Assembly (NCBI GenBank): GCA_947501935.1
Contig: CANMXU010000004.1
Coordinates: 186,001 to 250,000, forward strand
Length of the DNA: 64,000 nt
DNA from: an uncultured Alteromonadaceae bacterium
Lineage (GTDB): Bacteria > Pseudomonadota > Gammaproteobacteria > Enterobacterales > Alteromonadaceae
Reading direction: 5' to 3'
Below are positions 55,541 through 64,000 of the stretch, in pieces. A model generated the notes under the pieces. That model worked only from the letters and a program-made list of their open reading frames with translations, had not been told where the DNA came from and did not search any database. The position numbers and the translations under genes were made by a program. Position 1 is the stretch's first letter, and the number at the start of each line of letters is the position of its first letter.

Positions 55541-56086
55541 TTACCCACGTGTTGCGCAGGCTTCAACTTTGGCTATTTTTACATGAGGCACAAAGTTACA
55601 TGGACGATGGCTGGCATCAAGCTGTTCTTTTATTACTTTATCCCAAGCAGTTTTACAGGCGTTGGTTGAACCCGGTACACATAAAATAACGGTGCCGTTG
55701 GCAATGCCGCCAAAAGCGCGCGATTGAATAGTTGAGGTACCAATTTCTTGTAATGATACATGGCGAAATATTTCACCAAAGCCTTCTACGGCTTTATCAA
55801 ATAATGGTGTTAAAGCTTCTGGGGTATTATCGCGTACGGTAAACCCTGTGCCGCCAGTTGAAATTATCGCGTGTACGTTATCACTGGCAATCCATTTTGA
55901 AACGATGGCGCGTAGTTGGTAAACATCATCTTTAACTATCGCTTTTTCAGCAAGATTATGACCTGCTGCGGTTAAGCGTTCAACTAGGGCTTGGCCAGAA
56001 GTGTCGTTTGACTCATCGCGCGTATCAGATACGGTAAGTACCGCGATATTTAAAGGCATAAATGCATTGCCACCGTGTTTAGACAT
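55541..56086 (-). CDS. moaB: Molybdenum cofactor biosynthesis protein MoaB/MogA-type
   Basis: 181 residues. LNIAVLTVSDTRDESNDTSG, ISTGGTGFTVRDNTPEAL and the C-terminal GSTNACKTAWDKVI place it in the MoaB/MogA molybdopterin adenylyltransferase group. Length and N terminus fit MoaB. It would activate molybdopterin by adenylation before MoeA inserts molybdate. It overlaps mobA by eight bases. Confidence 0.94.
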   Translation of the reverse strand: MSKHGGNAFMPLNIAVLTVSDTRDESNDTSGQALVERLTAAGHNLAEKAIVKDDVYQLRAIVSKWIASDNVHAIISTGGTGFTVRDNTPEALTPLFDKAVEGFGEIFRHVSLQEIGTSTIQSRAFGGIANGTVILCVPGSTNACKTAWDKVIKEQLDASHRPCNFVPHVKIAKVEACATRG

Positions 56087-56783
56087 GAGAACTCCGTTTG
56101 TTCAAAAATATGTTTTTAGCCTGCTGCCATTGCTCAGGCGTATTGGTATTTAATAAGCTTTGTTGGTTTTTTATCGTAAGCGCTTGATGTGGGACTTGTT
56201 TAAGTAAGGCTTTTATCGATGGACCTTTACCCGAAAATTTTCCAGAAGTTTGGCCAGAAGTTTGGCCAGAAGTTTGAGCCGAACTTTGCTCCGAGAATTG
56301 GCTAAAAGCTTGTTGGAAAAATAGCTCAACAAAACTGTTATTAGGTAAATATAAGGGTAAATAATTATCGTGATAAAAACACGCTTGCTGGCTTAATTCG
56401 CCAGTTTGTTTTAATTGCTGTAATGCTTGGCTGGTCATTAACGGTAAATCAACCGGCAGTATCAATATAGCTTTCGGTTGATAGTGTTTTAATACACTAT
56501 AAATACCGCCTAAGGGGCCTGCTTGTTCGATAACGTCTGCAATCGCTGTGCTATTCAAACCGCCATTATTACTGTCTGCGTGCTGACTACCACTAACCAC
56601 AATATTGTTCAGGCCAGCGTCAGCTAATAACTTTTGGCTGAAGCTAAGCATGCTTTCTTGGTTACGCAGTAGGCTTGATTTGTCTTGCCCCATGCGAGAT
56701 GACTGTCCGCCAGCTAGCACAACACCAAGGCAATCAACAGGTGTGGTGCTTTTTTTAGCTGTATTAGGCATTAAGGTGATCAT
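56079..56783 (-). CDS. mobA: Molybdenum cofactor guanylyltransferase MobA
   Basis: 234 residues. The nucleotide-binding VVLAGGQSSRMGQDKSSLL, GGIYSVLKHYQPK and LILPVDLPLM identify MobA, which makes the guanine dinucleotide form of the cofactor. Between residues ~150 and 185 a low-complexity Ser/Gln/Thr/Gly-rich insertion with QTSG repeats interrupts the usual sequence. It is encoded by a 12-bp tandem repeat. The insertion may sit in a surface loop. Confidence 0.95.
   Translation of the reverse strand: MITLMPNTAKKSTTPVDCLGVVLAGGQSSRMGQDKSSLLRNQESMLSFSQKLLADAGLNNIVVSGSQHADSNNGGLNSTAIADVIEQAGPLGGIYSVLKHYQPKAILILPVDLPLMTSQALQQLKQTGELSQQACFYHDNYLPLYLPNNSFVELFFQQAFSQFSEQSSAQTSGQTSGQTSGKFSGKGPSIKALLKQVPHQALTIKNQQSLLNTNTPEQWQQAKNIFLNKRSSHV
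56242..56277. repeat. Three tandem 12-bp repeats inside mobA
   Basis: CCAGAAGTTTGG occurs at 56242-56253 and 56254-56265, with CCAGAAGTTTGA at 56266-56277. Being a multiple of three bases, copy-number change would keep the frame. Confidence 0.9.
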
Positions 56784-56846
56784 AGTTTCTATAACAACTT
56801 ATTATTTGAGATGTTAATGGTTTTATTACTTAACAACACCAAACTA

Positions 56847-57818
56847 TTAACCACCAAGCATGGCTAAATTTTTGGTGGCACCAGTTAGATTTTCCTGCAA
56901 GAAGTGAGTTGCTTGCTTATCTTGCATCATCGCTGTGATCCGCTCTTTCAGTGGCTGCACATCGTCTTGTTGCAAATATTCTTTCAAGTCTAAACCTTGT
57001 TCAGTAAATAAACATAAATGCAGTTTACCTAGCGAACTAATGCGTAAGCGATTACAGGTATTACAAAAGTCTTTACTGTAAGGCATGATCAAACCAATCT
57101 TGCCCTGATAATCAGGATGATAAAATTCTTGCGCAGGTCCTGCTGCTTTATCTTGAATACAAGGTAGCCAGCCATCGAGTATCAAATTTTGTTTGATACG
57201 AGAGCCTTGTACATGCTGGGCATCAAAAAATTCTTGGTTATCGCCAGTTTGCATTAGTTCAATAAAACGTAACGTTACCGGCTTATCTTTCAGCCAGTTT
57301 AAATAGCTTTGAATGTCGTAACCGTTGTATTCGCGCATCAAAACCGTATTTACTTTGATTTGCGGACGGCCGTCAGCCAAGGCCATATCAATGCCTTTTA
57401 AAATATGATCAAGTTTATTGTGGCCGGTTATAGAATGAAACTGCCGAGGATCTAAGCTGTCGATACTAATATTAATATTATCGATGCCAGCGTCTAACCA
57501 TGAAGGTAAATGCTCAGGCAGCTTATAGCCATTGCTAGTTATGGCAACTTTTTTAATGCCTGGAGTTTGTTTACACGCGGCAATAATATCGGGTAAATCT
57601 TTGCGCAGCGAAGGCTCTCCACCGGTAATACGAATTTTTTCTGTGCCCATTTGCGCAAAGGCTTTCGCCACGCGCTTTATTTCAGGCAAGCTTAAAAACT
57701 CACGACTGTTTTCACAGGCGTAGCCGTCGGGTAAGCAGTAGTTGCAACGAAAATTGCAAACGTCAGTAATGGATAGGCGTAAGTAATAAAACTTACGGCC
57801 AAAATTGTCAGTTAACAT
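56847..57818 (-). CDS. moaA: GTP 3',8-cyclase MoaA
   Basis: 323 residues. The radical-SAM motif CNFRCNYC is present near the N terminus, with ITGGEPSLRKDL and ISIDSLDPRQF in the barrel. The second iron-sulfur cluster is bound by FCNTCNRLR and a later Cys in LHLCLF, and the C terminus ends in Gly-Gly as required. MoaA starts cofactor synthesis from GTP. It leads the ten-gene operon and is preceded by a likely Moco riboswitch. Confidence 0.98.
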   Translation of the reverse strand: MLTDNFGRKFYYLRLSITDVCNFRCNYCLPDGYACENSREFLSLPEIKRVAKAFAQMGTEKIRITGGEPSLRKDLPDIIAACKQTPGIKKVAITSNGYKLPEHLPSWLDAGIDNINISIDSLDPRQFHSITGHNKLDHILKGIDMALADGRPQIKVNTVLMREYNGYDIQSYLNWLKDKPVTLRFIELMQTGDNQEFFDAQHVQGSRIKQNLILDGWLPCIQDKAAGPAQEFYHPDYQGKIGLIMPYSKDFCNTCNRLRISSLGKLHLCLFTEQGLDLKEYLQQDDVQPLKERITAMMQDKQATHFLQENLTGATKNLAMLGG

Positions 57819-57825
57819 GTCACCT

Positions 57826-57893
57826 TTCCAAATGTCGGGAGGCTAACTCGTTTCCTCGTTAACCCTGGCGGTTTCACTGTCGGCCATTTGGCT
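57826..57893 (-). promoter_or_regulatory. Probable molybdenum-cofactor (Moco) riboswitch
   Basis: On the minus strand a CCAAATG/CATTTGG outer stem (57885-57891 with 57828-57834) encloses GGCCGACAGTGAAACCGCC and AGTTAGCCTCCCGA. GCCGAC, GAAACCGCCAGGG and GCCTCCCG are elements I recall from Moco RNA motifs in gammaproteobacterial moaA leaders. It ends about 8 bases before the moaA start, next to the ribosome site, as for translational control. Confidence 0.78.
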
Positions 57894-58155
57894 TTCTAGT
57901 GGTAACCACGGCTAATAAAACATAACCAAAGCGGTGTGCTTTTGGTTTTAGCTAAATTAGCTCGGCGCATAATCTTTATGTAGTTTTTATGGTTTACTAT
58001 ATAAAATTAAGCGTCAAGTATAGCTTAATTTTGTTAAGATTATAGTAAAATTATTAGATTGAGCTTCGCTTAGCTTGATTTGAATCAAGAGTACCTATGT
58101 TACTTTTAGGGTATTTTACGCCGTATTAACTTAATTAAATCTAGGAATTGAAATT

Positions 58156-59391
58156 ATGTCTGATTGTTGCTCTGCGCCCGGACTAATGCCTTTTGAAAAA
58201 GCGCTTGCTGAAATGCTAAGTGCTATCTCGCCAGTTACTGAAGCCGAGTCGATCGTTATTGAAAACTCACTCGACCGTGTTTTAGCTGAAGATGTGTACA
58301 GTCCGGTTAATGTACCTCCTCATAATAATTCAGCAATGGACGGTTACGCCTTTCGCATTGAAGACAGAACTAATACCGAACGTTTAACTTTGGTTGGTCG
58401 CTCTATGGCGGGTCAGCCTTTTACTGGCGTTTGCGGTAAAAATGAATGTGTTCGTATTATGACCGGCGCTAAAATGCCTTCGAGTTGTGACACTGTTGAA
58501 ATGCAGGAAAACTGTCAGGTAGAAAACGATACCGTGCATTTTTTATCATTTCGAAAAGAAGGTGATAATGTTCGTTACGCAGGTGAAGATATTGCCAAAG
58601 GACACTTACTTTTTGCTAAAGGGCGTAAACTTTCTACCATAGATGTAGGCATGTTAGCGTCACTTGGTGTTGCTAGCGTTGCTGTTATTCGTAAATTAAA
58701 AGTGGCTTTAATTGCCACTGGTGACGAGTTGAAGCAGCCGGGCATGGCATTGACCGACGGTGATATTTATGAAAGTAATAGTCATACTTTAATGGGCATG
58801 ATGACCCGTTTAAATGTTGAAGTGCTTAACTTTGGCATTATTGAAGATGATAAAGCGTCAATTCGAGCGGCCTTTGAACAAGCCGATAAAAACGCCGATG
58901 CGGTAATTTCATCTGGCGGTGTTTCTGTAGGTGATGCTGATTACACCAAAGAAGTATTAGACGAATTAGGTGAAATTGGCTTTTGGAAAATAGCGATGAA
59001 ACCGGGCAAGCCTTTTGCTTTTGGTAAATTACCTAACAGTTACTTTTTTGGCTTACCGGGAAATCCTGTTTCAGCGGTAGTAACCGCGCATTTATTAGCA
59101 ATACCGGCTTTAAGTAAAATGCAAAGCTGCCATGCTTATATGCCCATTAAACTGATGGTAAAAACCGCGACTGCTTTAAGAAAGTCTCCTGGTAGAATGG
59201 ACTTTCAACGTGGCGTTATAAGTACCAATGCCGCTGGTGAAACCGAAGTGCATTCTACTGGTAGCCAAGGCTCAGGTATTTTATCGAGCATGGCGGTAGC
59301 TAATTGTTATATTGTTTTGCCAGCAGATAAAGGCAAGGTCTGCGCTGGCGAGTCGGTGCAAGTGCAACTATTTGACAGTTACTTAGCTTAA
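58156..59391 (+). CDS. moeA: Molybdopterin molybdenumtransferase MoeA
   Basis: 411 residues. PPHNNSAMDGYAFRI, RIMTGAKMPSSCDTV, the central ALIATGDELKQPG, ISSGGVSVGDADY and FFGLPGNPVSAVVT are MoeA motifs; the C-terminal beta-barrel domain follows. It inserts molybdate into adenylated molybdopterin. Divergent from the moaA operon across about 340 bases that hold the riboswitch and presumably both promoters. Confidence 0.98.
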   Translation: MSDCCSAPGLMPFEKALAEMLSAISPVTEAESIVIENSLDRVLAEDVYSPVNVPPHNNSAMDGYAFRIEDRTNTERLTLVGRSMAGQPFTGVCGKNECVRIMTGAKMPSSCDTVEMQENCQVENDTVHFLSFRKEGDNVRYAGEDIAKGHLLFAKGRKLSTIDVGMLASLGVASVAVIRKLKVALIATGDELKQPGMALTDGDIYESNSHTLMGMMTRLNVEVLNFGIIEDDKASIRAAFEQADKNADAVISSGGVSVGDADYTKEVLDELGEIGFWKIAMKPGKPFAFGKLPNSYFFGLPGNPVSAVVTAHLLAIPALSKMQSCHAYMPIKLMVKTATALRKSPGRMDFQRGVISTNAAGETEVHSTGSQGSGILSSMAVANCYIVLPADKGKVCAGESVQVQLFDSYLA

Positions 59392-59408
59392 GTTTACTAA
59401 TTCAATTG

Positions 59409-59443
59409 AGTTTCCCCGTTCTATTGAGCGAGCGGGTGAAACT
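59409..59443 (+). terminator. Hairpin after moeA
   Basis: AGTTTCCCCG pairs with CGGGTGAAACT with one bulged T. No T-run follows, so terminator function is tentative. Confidence 0.4.
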
Positions 59444-59554
59444 ATAAAACCTACATTTTCCCCTATCAATAAATTCAGCCAGACAAACACTATGCTGTTA
59501 TACTGTTGCCGAATTACTAATTAATTATTATTCCGCTAAAACAGGATCTTCACT

Positions 59555-60946
59555 TTGAGTCAACTTGCCTTTTCTACCTTGGCGTTATCGCCAGATTTAC
59601 TTAAAAATATTGAGTCTTTAGGTTATAAAACCATGACCGATATTCAAGCACAAAGCTTACCTTATGTTTTAGCAGGTAAAGACGTTATTGCTCAGGGCAA
59701 AACTGGCTCAGGTAAAACTGCCGCTTTTGGTTTAGGTTTGTTAGAAAAACTTAATGTTAAACGCTTTCGTATTCAAAGCTTAATTTTGTGTCCAACCCGC
59801 GAATTAGCTGACCAAGTTAGCAAAGAAATTAGAACATTAGCGCGTACTATTCATAATATTAAAGTATTAACACTTTGTGGTGGTATGCCGTTTGGTCCAC
59901 AAGTTGGCTCGCTTGAGCATGGCGCACATATTATTGTTGGTACGCCGGGTCGTATTGAAGACCATTTAAGTAAAGGCACTTTACGTCTTGAAAATGTTGA
60001 AACCTTAGTACTAGATGAAGCCGATCGCATGTTAGAAATGGGCTTTCAATCGGCGATAGATTTAATTGTTGATAAAACTCCGTTAGGTCGTCAAACCTTA
60101 TTATTTAGTGCAACTTACCCAAAACAAATCGAGTCAATTGCTCAGCGCATTATGGTTAAACCTGTGATGGTTAAATCGACTGAAAGTCATGATAGCAGCA
60201 GTATTGAACAGCATTTCTATAAAATTGAAAATAACGAGCAAGAACGTATTGAAGCGGTACGGTTATTATTATTAGCGTATCAGCCAGAGTCTGCCGTGGT
60301 TTTTTGTAATACCAAACGTGAAACTCAAGAGCTTGCCGATAAGCTAGTTAATTATGGTTTTAGCGTAGCAGCATTACATGGCGATTTAGAGCAAAGAGAT
60401 CGTGACCAAACCTTAATACGCTTTGCCAATAAAAGCGCTTCAGTATTAGTTGCTACCGATGTTGCCGCCCGTGGTTTAGATATAGACGCATTAGATATGG
60501 TGATTAATTATCATATTGCTCGCGACAGCGAAGTACATGTGCATCGCATTGGCCGAACGGGTCGTGCGGGCAGTAAAGGTATGGCGTGTTCAATATATTC
60601 TGATAAAGAAAGTTATAAAGTAGGGCTACTAGAAGACTACCTAGACAAAACCATAGAACCTGAATTATTACCATCCGTGGAAGTACTTAATAAAGCACCT
60701 TATGCGCCTAAAATGACCACCTTGCAAATTGACGGCGGTAAAAAGCAAAAAGTACGTCCGGGGGATATTTTAGGTGCGTTAACCGGTAAAAGCGGTATTG
60801 AAGGTAAACAGGTTGGTAAAATTCAAGTTTTTGATAATTGGGCCTATGTTGCTGTTGAGCGAGCCGTGTTAAAAACAGCATTAAAAAAACTAGCTGAAGG
60901 AAAAATGAAAGGCCGAACCTTTAGAATTAGGCAAATAACCGGCTAA
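59555..60946 (+). CDS. dbpA: ATP-dependent RNA helicase DbpA
   Basis: 463 residues. The start is TTG at 59555, supported by AGGA at 59543-59546 and by the N-terminal LAFSTLALSPDL, which aligns with DbpA starts. DEAD-box motifs: GKTGSGKTAAFG, PTRELADQV, LDEADRML, FSATYPKQ, ATDVAARGLDI and HRIGRTGRAG. The C-terminal ~75 residues (VRPGDILGALTGKSGIEGKQVGKI) form the DbpA domain that binds hairpin 92 of 23S rRNA in large-subunit assembly. Confidence 0.95.
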   Translation: MSQLAFSTLALSPDLLKNIESLGYKTMTDIQAQSLPYVLAGKDVIAQGKTGSGKTAAFGLGLLEKLNVKRFRIQSLILCPTRELADQVSKEIRTLARTIHNIKVLTLCGGMPFGPQVGSLEHGAHIIVGTPGRIEDHLSKGTLRLENVETLVLDEADRMLEMGFQSAIDLIVDKTPLGRQTLLFSATYPKQIESIAQRIMVKPVMVKSTESHDSSSIEQHFYKIENNEQERIEAVRLLLLAYQPESAVVFCNTKRETQELADKLVNYGFSVAALHGDLEQRDRDQTLIRFANKSASVLVATDVAARGLDIDALDMVINYHIARDSEVHVHRIGRTGRAGSKGMACSIYSDKESYKVGLLEDYLDKTIEPELLPSVEVLNKAPYAPKMTTLQIDGGKKQKVRPGDILGALTGKSGIEGKQVGKIQVFDNWAYVAVERAVLKTALKKLAEGKMKGRTFRIRQITG

Positions 60947-61005
60947 ATTACGTAAATAAAAGTAAATTTTTTTTGCGTAAATATTAACCTTTACAACAAC
61001 GCTTA

Positions 61006-61030
61006 AAAACAAGTCAAAGTGACTTGTTTT
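61006..61030 (+). terminator. Terminator of dbpA
   Basis: AAAACAAGTCA and TGACTTGTTTT form 11 perfect pairs around a 3-base loop, 60 bases after the stop codon. Confidence 0.75.
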
Positions 61031-61368
61031 GTTAATAAAAAAAGCGGCTTCTAGAAAAGTAGCTAGTAAATAGTTATGCATAAAAAGTGCATGAACTTTA
61101 TTTAGCTACTATTTTTAAAGGCTTAGTCATAAAAAAATTCCCCCTAAGTTTAAATTTTATGGCATGCTTAATCGAAGTAATCGTATGCCTTTATTGGAAT
61201 AATCAGATTAAAAATCAGCTATAAAATTAATAATAAAACTAAAATAATAAGTAAATGCTCAGTAAAAAATAAGCAAAATACTAAGCAAAAATAAAAAATT
61301 AATTAATAATATAAAAATTTTAAAACAAAAAAGTACCTAACAAATACTAGATAAAACAAGGGAAAATT
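61031..61368 (+). other. A-rich untranslated stretch before the TonB receptor
   Basis: No gene is seen. From about 61200 the plus strand is dominated by A, with few G or C and little pairing potential. It probably contains the receptor promoter and an unstructured leader. Confidence 0.5.
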
Positions 61369-63885
61369 ATGAAGCCTCAAACTAGACAGATCTTTAAAAG
61401 ATCTGCACTGTGTCTTGCATTAAGCTCTGCTTTAACTACACCTAACTATGTCTTTGCAGCAGAAACAGATGAAGAAAAAGTCTCGGGTATAGAGCGCATT
61501 CAAGTTACAGCATCACGTCGTGCATCTACCGTTCAAGAAGCTCCTCTTAACATCACCGCCCTTGATGGCGATGTGATGAAAGATCAAAATATTACCCAAT
61601 TATCAGATGTGGCCCGTTGGGTGCCAGGGTTAACTATTTCTGATCAAGGCGGACGAAATGGTTCGCCAATTATTGTTCGTGGCTTAAATACCAATTCATC
61701 TGGTCCTGATAATGACGCAGGTACAGTTGCAACTTACGTTGGTGAAATTCCTTTATTTGTTGATATGAAAATTATTGACGTCGAACGAGTTGAAGTATTA
61801 ATTGGTCCACAAGGCACCTTATATGGAGCGGGAACTTTAGGTGGCGCAATTCGTTATCTACCCAATAAGCCGATACTTGATGAAATGTCAGGCTCATTCT
61901 ATGGCGATGTTTCTAGCGTAGCCCATAGTGATGACTTAGGTGGTGAAGCTGGTTTTGTTTTAAACGTACCTTTTATTGACGATACCTTGGGAATGCGAGT
62001 TGCCTTAAATTATTTAGATGATCCTGGCTATGTTGATTATGCCTACACGGTGCGAGAAGGTGGAGTGTCATTACCAGATCCTGATTGGGATGATGCTTCA
62101 GCAGTAAACAGTAATTTAAAGCGTGTTAATGATGTTAACTTTGAAGAAACCTTAACTGCTAAAGCTATGCTGCGTTGGAAGCCTAATGATGATATAGATG
62201 CGACATTATCTTATTTTTATCAAAAGCAAGATGTTGGCGGGCGTTCAATCGTTCATGCAAATAGCTTAAGTACCGATAATCCATTATCAACTATTATTGG
62301 TGACTATGAATCTGGTTATCGTTATGTAGAGCCAAGAGAAAAAGAAGACTCGTTAATTAGTTTAGAAATAACCGCCGACTTAGGTTTTGCTGAATTAACC
62401 TCTGCCACTGGTTACTCTGAGTTCGATGCTGATGGCCAACGCGACCAAACTGACTTACTTGTTCGTTTAGACTACAGCTATGAAGAGTTTCCTGCTTTTT
62501 CTGCACATACCCGTGAAATTGATGAGGCTGAAAACTTCACTCAAGAAATCCGTTTAGTTTCAACTGATGATTCTGCTTTGTCTTGGATTGTGGGTGCTTA
62601 TTATAATACCTCTGAAACTTTCGTTGACAGTCGTGAGTTTACCCCCGGTTTTTCTGAGTATGCAGTGGATTTTTGGGGCTCATATCAAACACGCCCTGAT
62701 TCGTTAGAATACATTTCAGTTGATACAACTGATATTACTGAAAAAGCACTTTTTGGTGAGCTAACTTATCAAGTTACTGAGCAATTAACCTTAATGGTTG
62801 GTGCTCGTTTTTATGACTATAAAGTGACATCTACTTCGGCAGTTGATTTTCCTTTAGCGAATACCGTTTTTGGTTGGTTGATTAATGAAGGTGAACCTAA
62901 TGAAGAGAGAGTTTATTATAGTCAAGATGAAATAAATTTAGACTTTGATAAAATTTCAGCTTCAGATGATGGCAGTTTATTGAAAGTAAATGCCAGCTAT
63001 CAGTTTAGTGAAGATGTGATGGGTTACGCTACTATTAGTGAAGGTTTTAGAATTGGTGGTTCTAACGGTATTGGTTTGTGTGACGAAGGTACTGGTGAAC
63101 AACAAAGTGTTTGTGCCCAACCTGAAGAAGTGCTTTACGAACCAGATACCACCACTAACTACGAGTTAGGTTTCAAAAGTACGTGGTTCAGTAATCAGCT
63201 CCATTTTAATGCTGCGTTATTTTTTGTTGAATGGGATAATGCCCAAGTAGATGGTGCAACCGAAGTGGGTCAACAGCCTATTACTACCAATGCAGCTAAT
63301 GCTGAATCATCTGGTGTAGAAATATCTACACGGGCAATGTTAACCGATAGTCTTATTGCTTATGCAACTTACGCTTATACAAAAGCTGAATTAACCGCTG
63401 ATGCACCATTTATGCTGCAAATATTGGAAGATCATGAGGTAGATGCTGGTGTTCCGCAAAGTTATTATGATGGTAGAAATGGCGATCGTCTACCAGGCTC
63501 TCCTGAAACGCAAATATCTGTAGGTGCAACCTATTCCACTGAAGTATTTAGCGATATGGGTTTAGATGTTAACTACGGTCTAACTTATCAAAGTGATATC
63601 TACTCTACAGTTGGTTTGCAAGGTGACGGTGAAGTTTTACCTGGTTTCGCACTCAATAATATGTCGGCACGTTTATCTGAAGATTTATGGTCAGTAACTT
63701 TCTATATCGATAATATGTTTGATAAATATGCCTACAGCTCGGTACGCCGTAATAAAGGCGATATAGGCTTAGCTAAGCATGATTATATGAATTCTAATGG
63801 TGCTGATATTCAGCGTAATTATGGTCATTATTTAATTACGCCTCGCACTGTCGGAATGCGTTTCGAATATATGTTTGATATGTAA
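61369..63885 (+). CDS. TonB-dependent receptor
   Basis: 838 residues. A signal peptide (LCLALSSALTTPNYVFA) is followed by a TonB-box-like ERIQVTASRR. The plug domain reads APLNITALDGDVMKDQ, IIVRGLNTNSS and VEVLIGPQGTLYGAGTLGGAIRYLPNKP, and the barrel closes with GMRFEYMFDM. The TonB-dependent receptor family is sure. Plug and barrel resemble the large Alteromonadales/Sphingomonadales receptors of uncertain ligand rather than clear siderophore receptors. A terminator follows directly, then the start of another gene. Confidence 0.93.
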   Translation: MKPQTRQIFKRSALCLALSSALTTPNYVFAAETDEEKVSGIERIQVTASRRASTVQEAPLNITALDGDVMKDQNITQLSDVARWVPGLTISDQGGRNGSPIIVRGLNTNSSGPDNDAGTVATYVGEIPLFVDMKIIDVERVEVLIGPQGTLYGAGTLGGAIRYLPNKPILDEMSGSFYGDVSSVAHSDDLGGEAGFVLNVPFIDDTLGMRVALNYLDDPGYVDYAYTVREGGVSLPDPDWDDASAVNSNLKRVNDVNFEETLTAKAMLRWKPNDDIDATLSYFYQKQDVGGRSIVHANSLSTDNPLSTIIGDYESGYRYVEPREKEDSLISLEITADLGFAELTSATGYSEFDADGQRDQTDLLVRLDYSYEEFPAFSAHTREIDEAENFTQEIRLVSTDDSALSWIVGAYYNTSETFVDSREFTPGFSEYAVDFWGSYQTRPDSLEYISVDTTDITEKALFGELTYQVTEQLTLMVGARFYDYKVTSTSAVDFPLANTVFGWLINEGEPNEERVYYSQDEINLDFDKISASDDGSLLKVNASYQFSEDVMGYATISEGFRIGGSNGIGLCDEGTGEQQSVCAQPEEVLYEPDTTTNYELGFKSTWFSNQLHFNAALFFVEWDNAQVDGATEVGQQPITTNAANAESSGVEISTRAMLTDSLIAYATYAYTKAELTADAPFMLQILEDHEVDAGVPQSYYDGRNGDRLPGSPETQISVGATYSTEVFSDMGLDVNYGLTYQSDIYSTVGLQGDGEVLPGFALNNMSARLSEDLWSVTFYIDNMFDKYAYSSVRRNKGDIGLAKHDYMNSNGADIQRNYGHYLITPRTVGMRFEYMFDM

Positions 63886-63908
63886 TTTATATATTTAAGC
63901 ATACGATA

Positions 63909-63945
63909 AAAGCATTGTATTACTATTAATACAGTGCTTTTTTTA
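63909..63945 (+). terminator. Terminator of the second TonB receptor
   Basis: AAAGCATTGTATTA pairs with TAATACAGTGCTTT (14 positions, one G-T) around a 4-base loop, then TTTTT. It lies 23 bases after the stop codon. Confidence 0.9.
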
Positions 63946-63963
63946 TGATTAAAAAGGATGGTA

Positions 63964-64000
63964 ATGATGAATTTTAATATGAGTAAAACTTGGTTAGTTG
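63964..64000 (+). CDS. Start of an unidentified gene, cut by the window end
   Basis: AAAAAGGA at 63951-63958 stands before two adjacent ATG codons (63964 and 63967), followed by an open frame beginning MMNFNMSKTWLV. Twelve residues are too few to recognise a family. Confidence 0.5.
   Translation, partial: MMNFNMSKTWLV

Noticed and set aside
1..64000. Prophage, insertion sequence or CRISPR array
   Set aside because: No integrase, transposase, phage structural gene, cas gene or short regularly spaced repeats were seen; only short palindromic elements.

Overview
The window looks like a chromosome segment of a marine, AT-rich gammaproteobacterium of the order Alteromonadales, most like Colwelliaceae (Colwellia/Thalassotalea). 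This is an inference from gene content: the rpsU-yqeY-dnaG-rpoD macromolecular synthesis operon next to tsaD, plsY and folB, an rmf gene, TonB-dependent receptors, and carbohydrate-locus style. No species assignment is possible from reading alone.

Left half (1-31 kb): a polysaccharide-type utilisation locus that reads as a dedicated asparagine-linked (N-) glycan degradation system. In order it holds the end of a TonB-dependent receptor, a surface lipoprotein with four tandem discoidin-like domains, a GH85 endo-beta-N-acetylglucosaminidase (ENGase), CutC, a GH2 beta-mannosidase, an SSS-family symporter, a GH92 alpha-mannosidase lipoprotein, a GlcNAc-kinase-like protein, a glycosylasparaginase, a GH97 glucosidase, an uncharacterised six-hairpin-type lipoprotein, two GH18 Endo H/F-like proteins with discoidin domains, phosphoglucose isomerase, a CotH-type lipoprotein, a PHP-domain lipoprotein and a PNGase F-like lipoprotein. 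The set covers glycan release (PNGase F or ENGases), trimming of mannose, uptake, cleavage of the Man-beta-GlcNAc core, hydrolysis of the residual GlcNAc-Asn linkage, GlcNAc phosphorylation and entry into glycolysis. Five near-palindromic operator-like sites (consensus TRYAATCGATTRCR) precede five of its transcription units and suggest one LacI-type regulator, whose gene is not in the window.

Middle (31-49 kb): tRNA-Ile2(CAT), a small outer-membrane barrel protein, rpoD, dnaG, yqeY, rpsU (minus strand), then tsaD, plsY, folB, folK, uppP, a thioredoxin-fold TPR protein without cysteines, a stand-alone sulfatase, a siderophore-type TonB receptor with a Fur box, msrA, and a RegB/RegA-type redox two-component pair, a DUF3820 protein and rmf.

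Right part (49-64 kb): a DUF4124 protein, then one long minus-strand molybdenum operon (moaA-mobA-moaB-moaC-moaD-moaE-modA-modB-modC-moeB) preceded by a likely Moco riboswitch, with moeA divergent; then dbpA, a second full-length TonB-dependent receptor, and the first codons of another gene at the edge.

The most interesting content is the N-glycan locus: several release enzymes together, a shared operator, an uncharacterised glycosidase-like lipoprotein, a GH18 paralogue with an altered catalytic motif, and a signal-peptide cassette shared by two unrelated lipoproteins.
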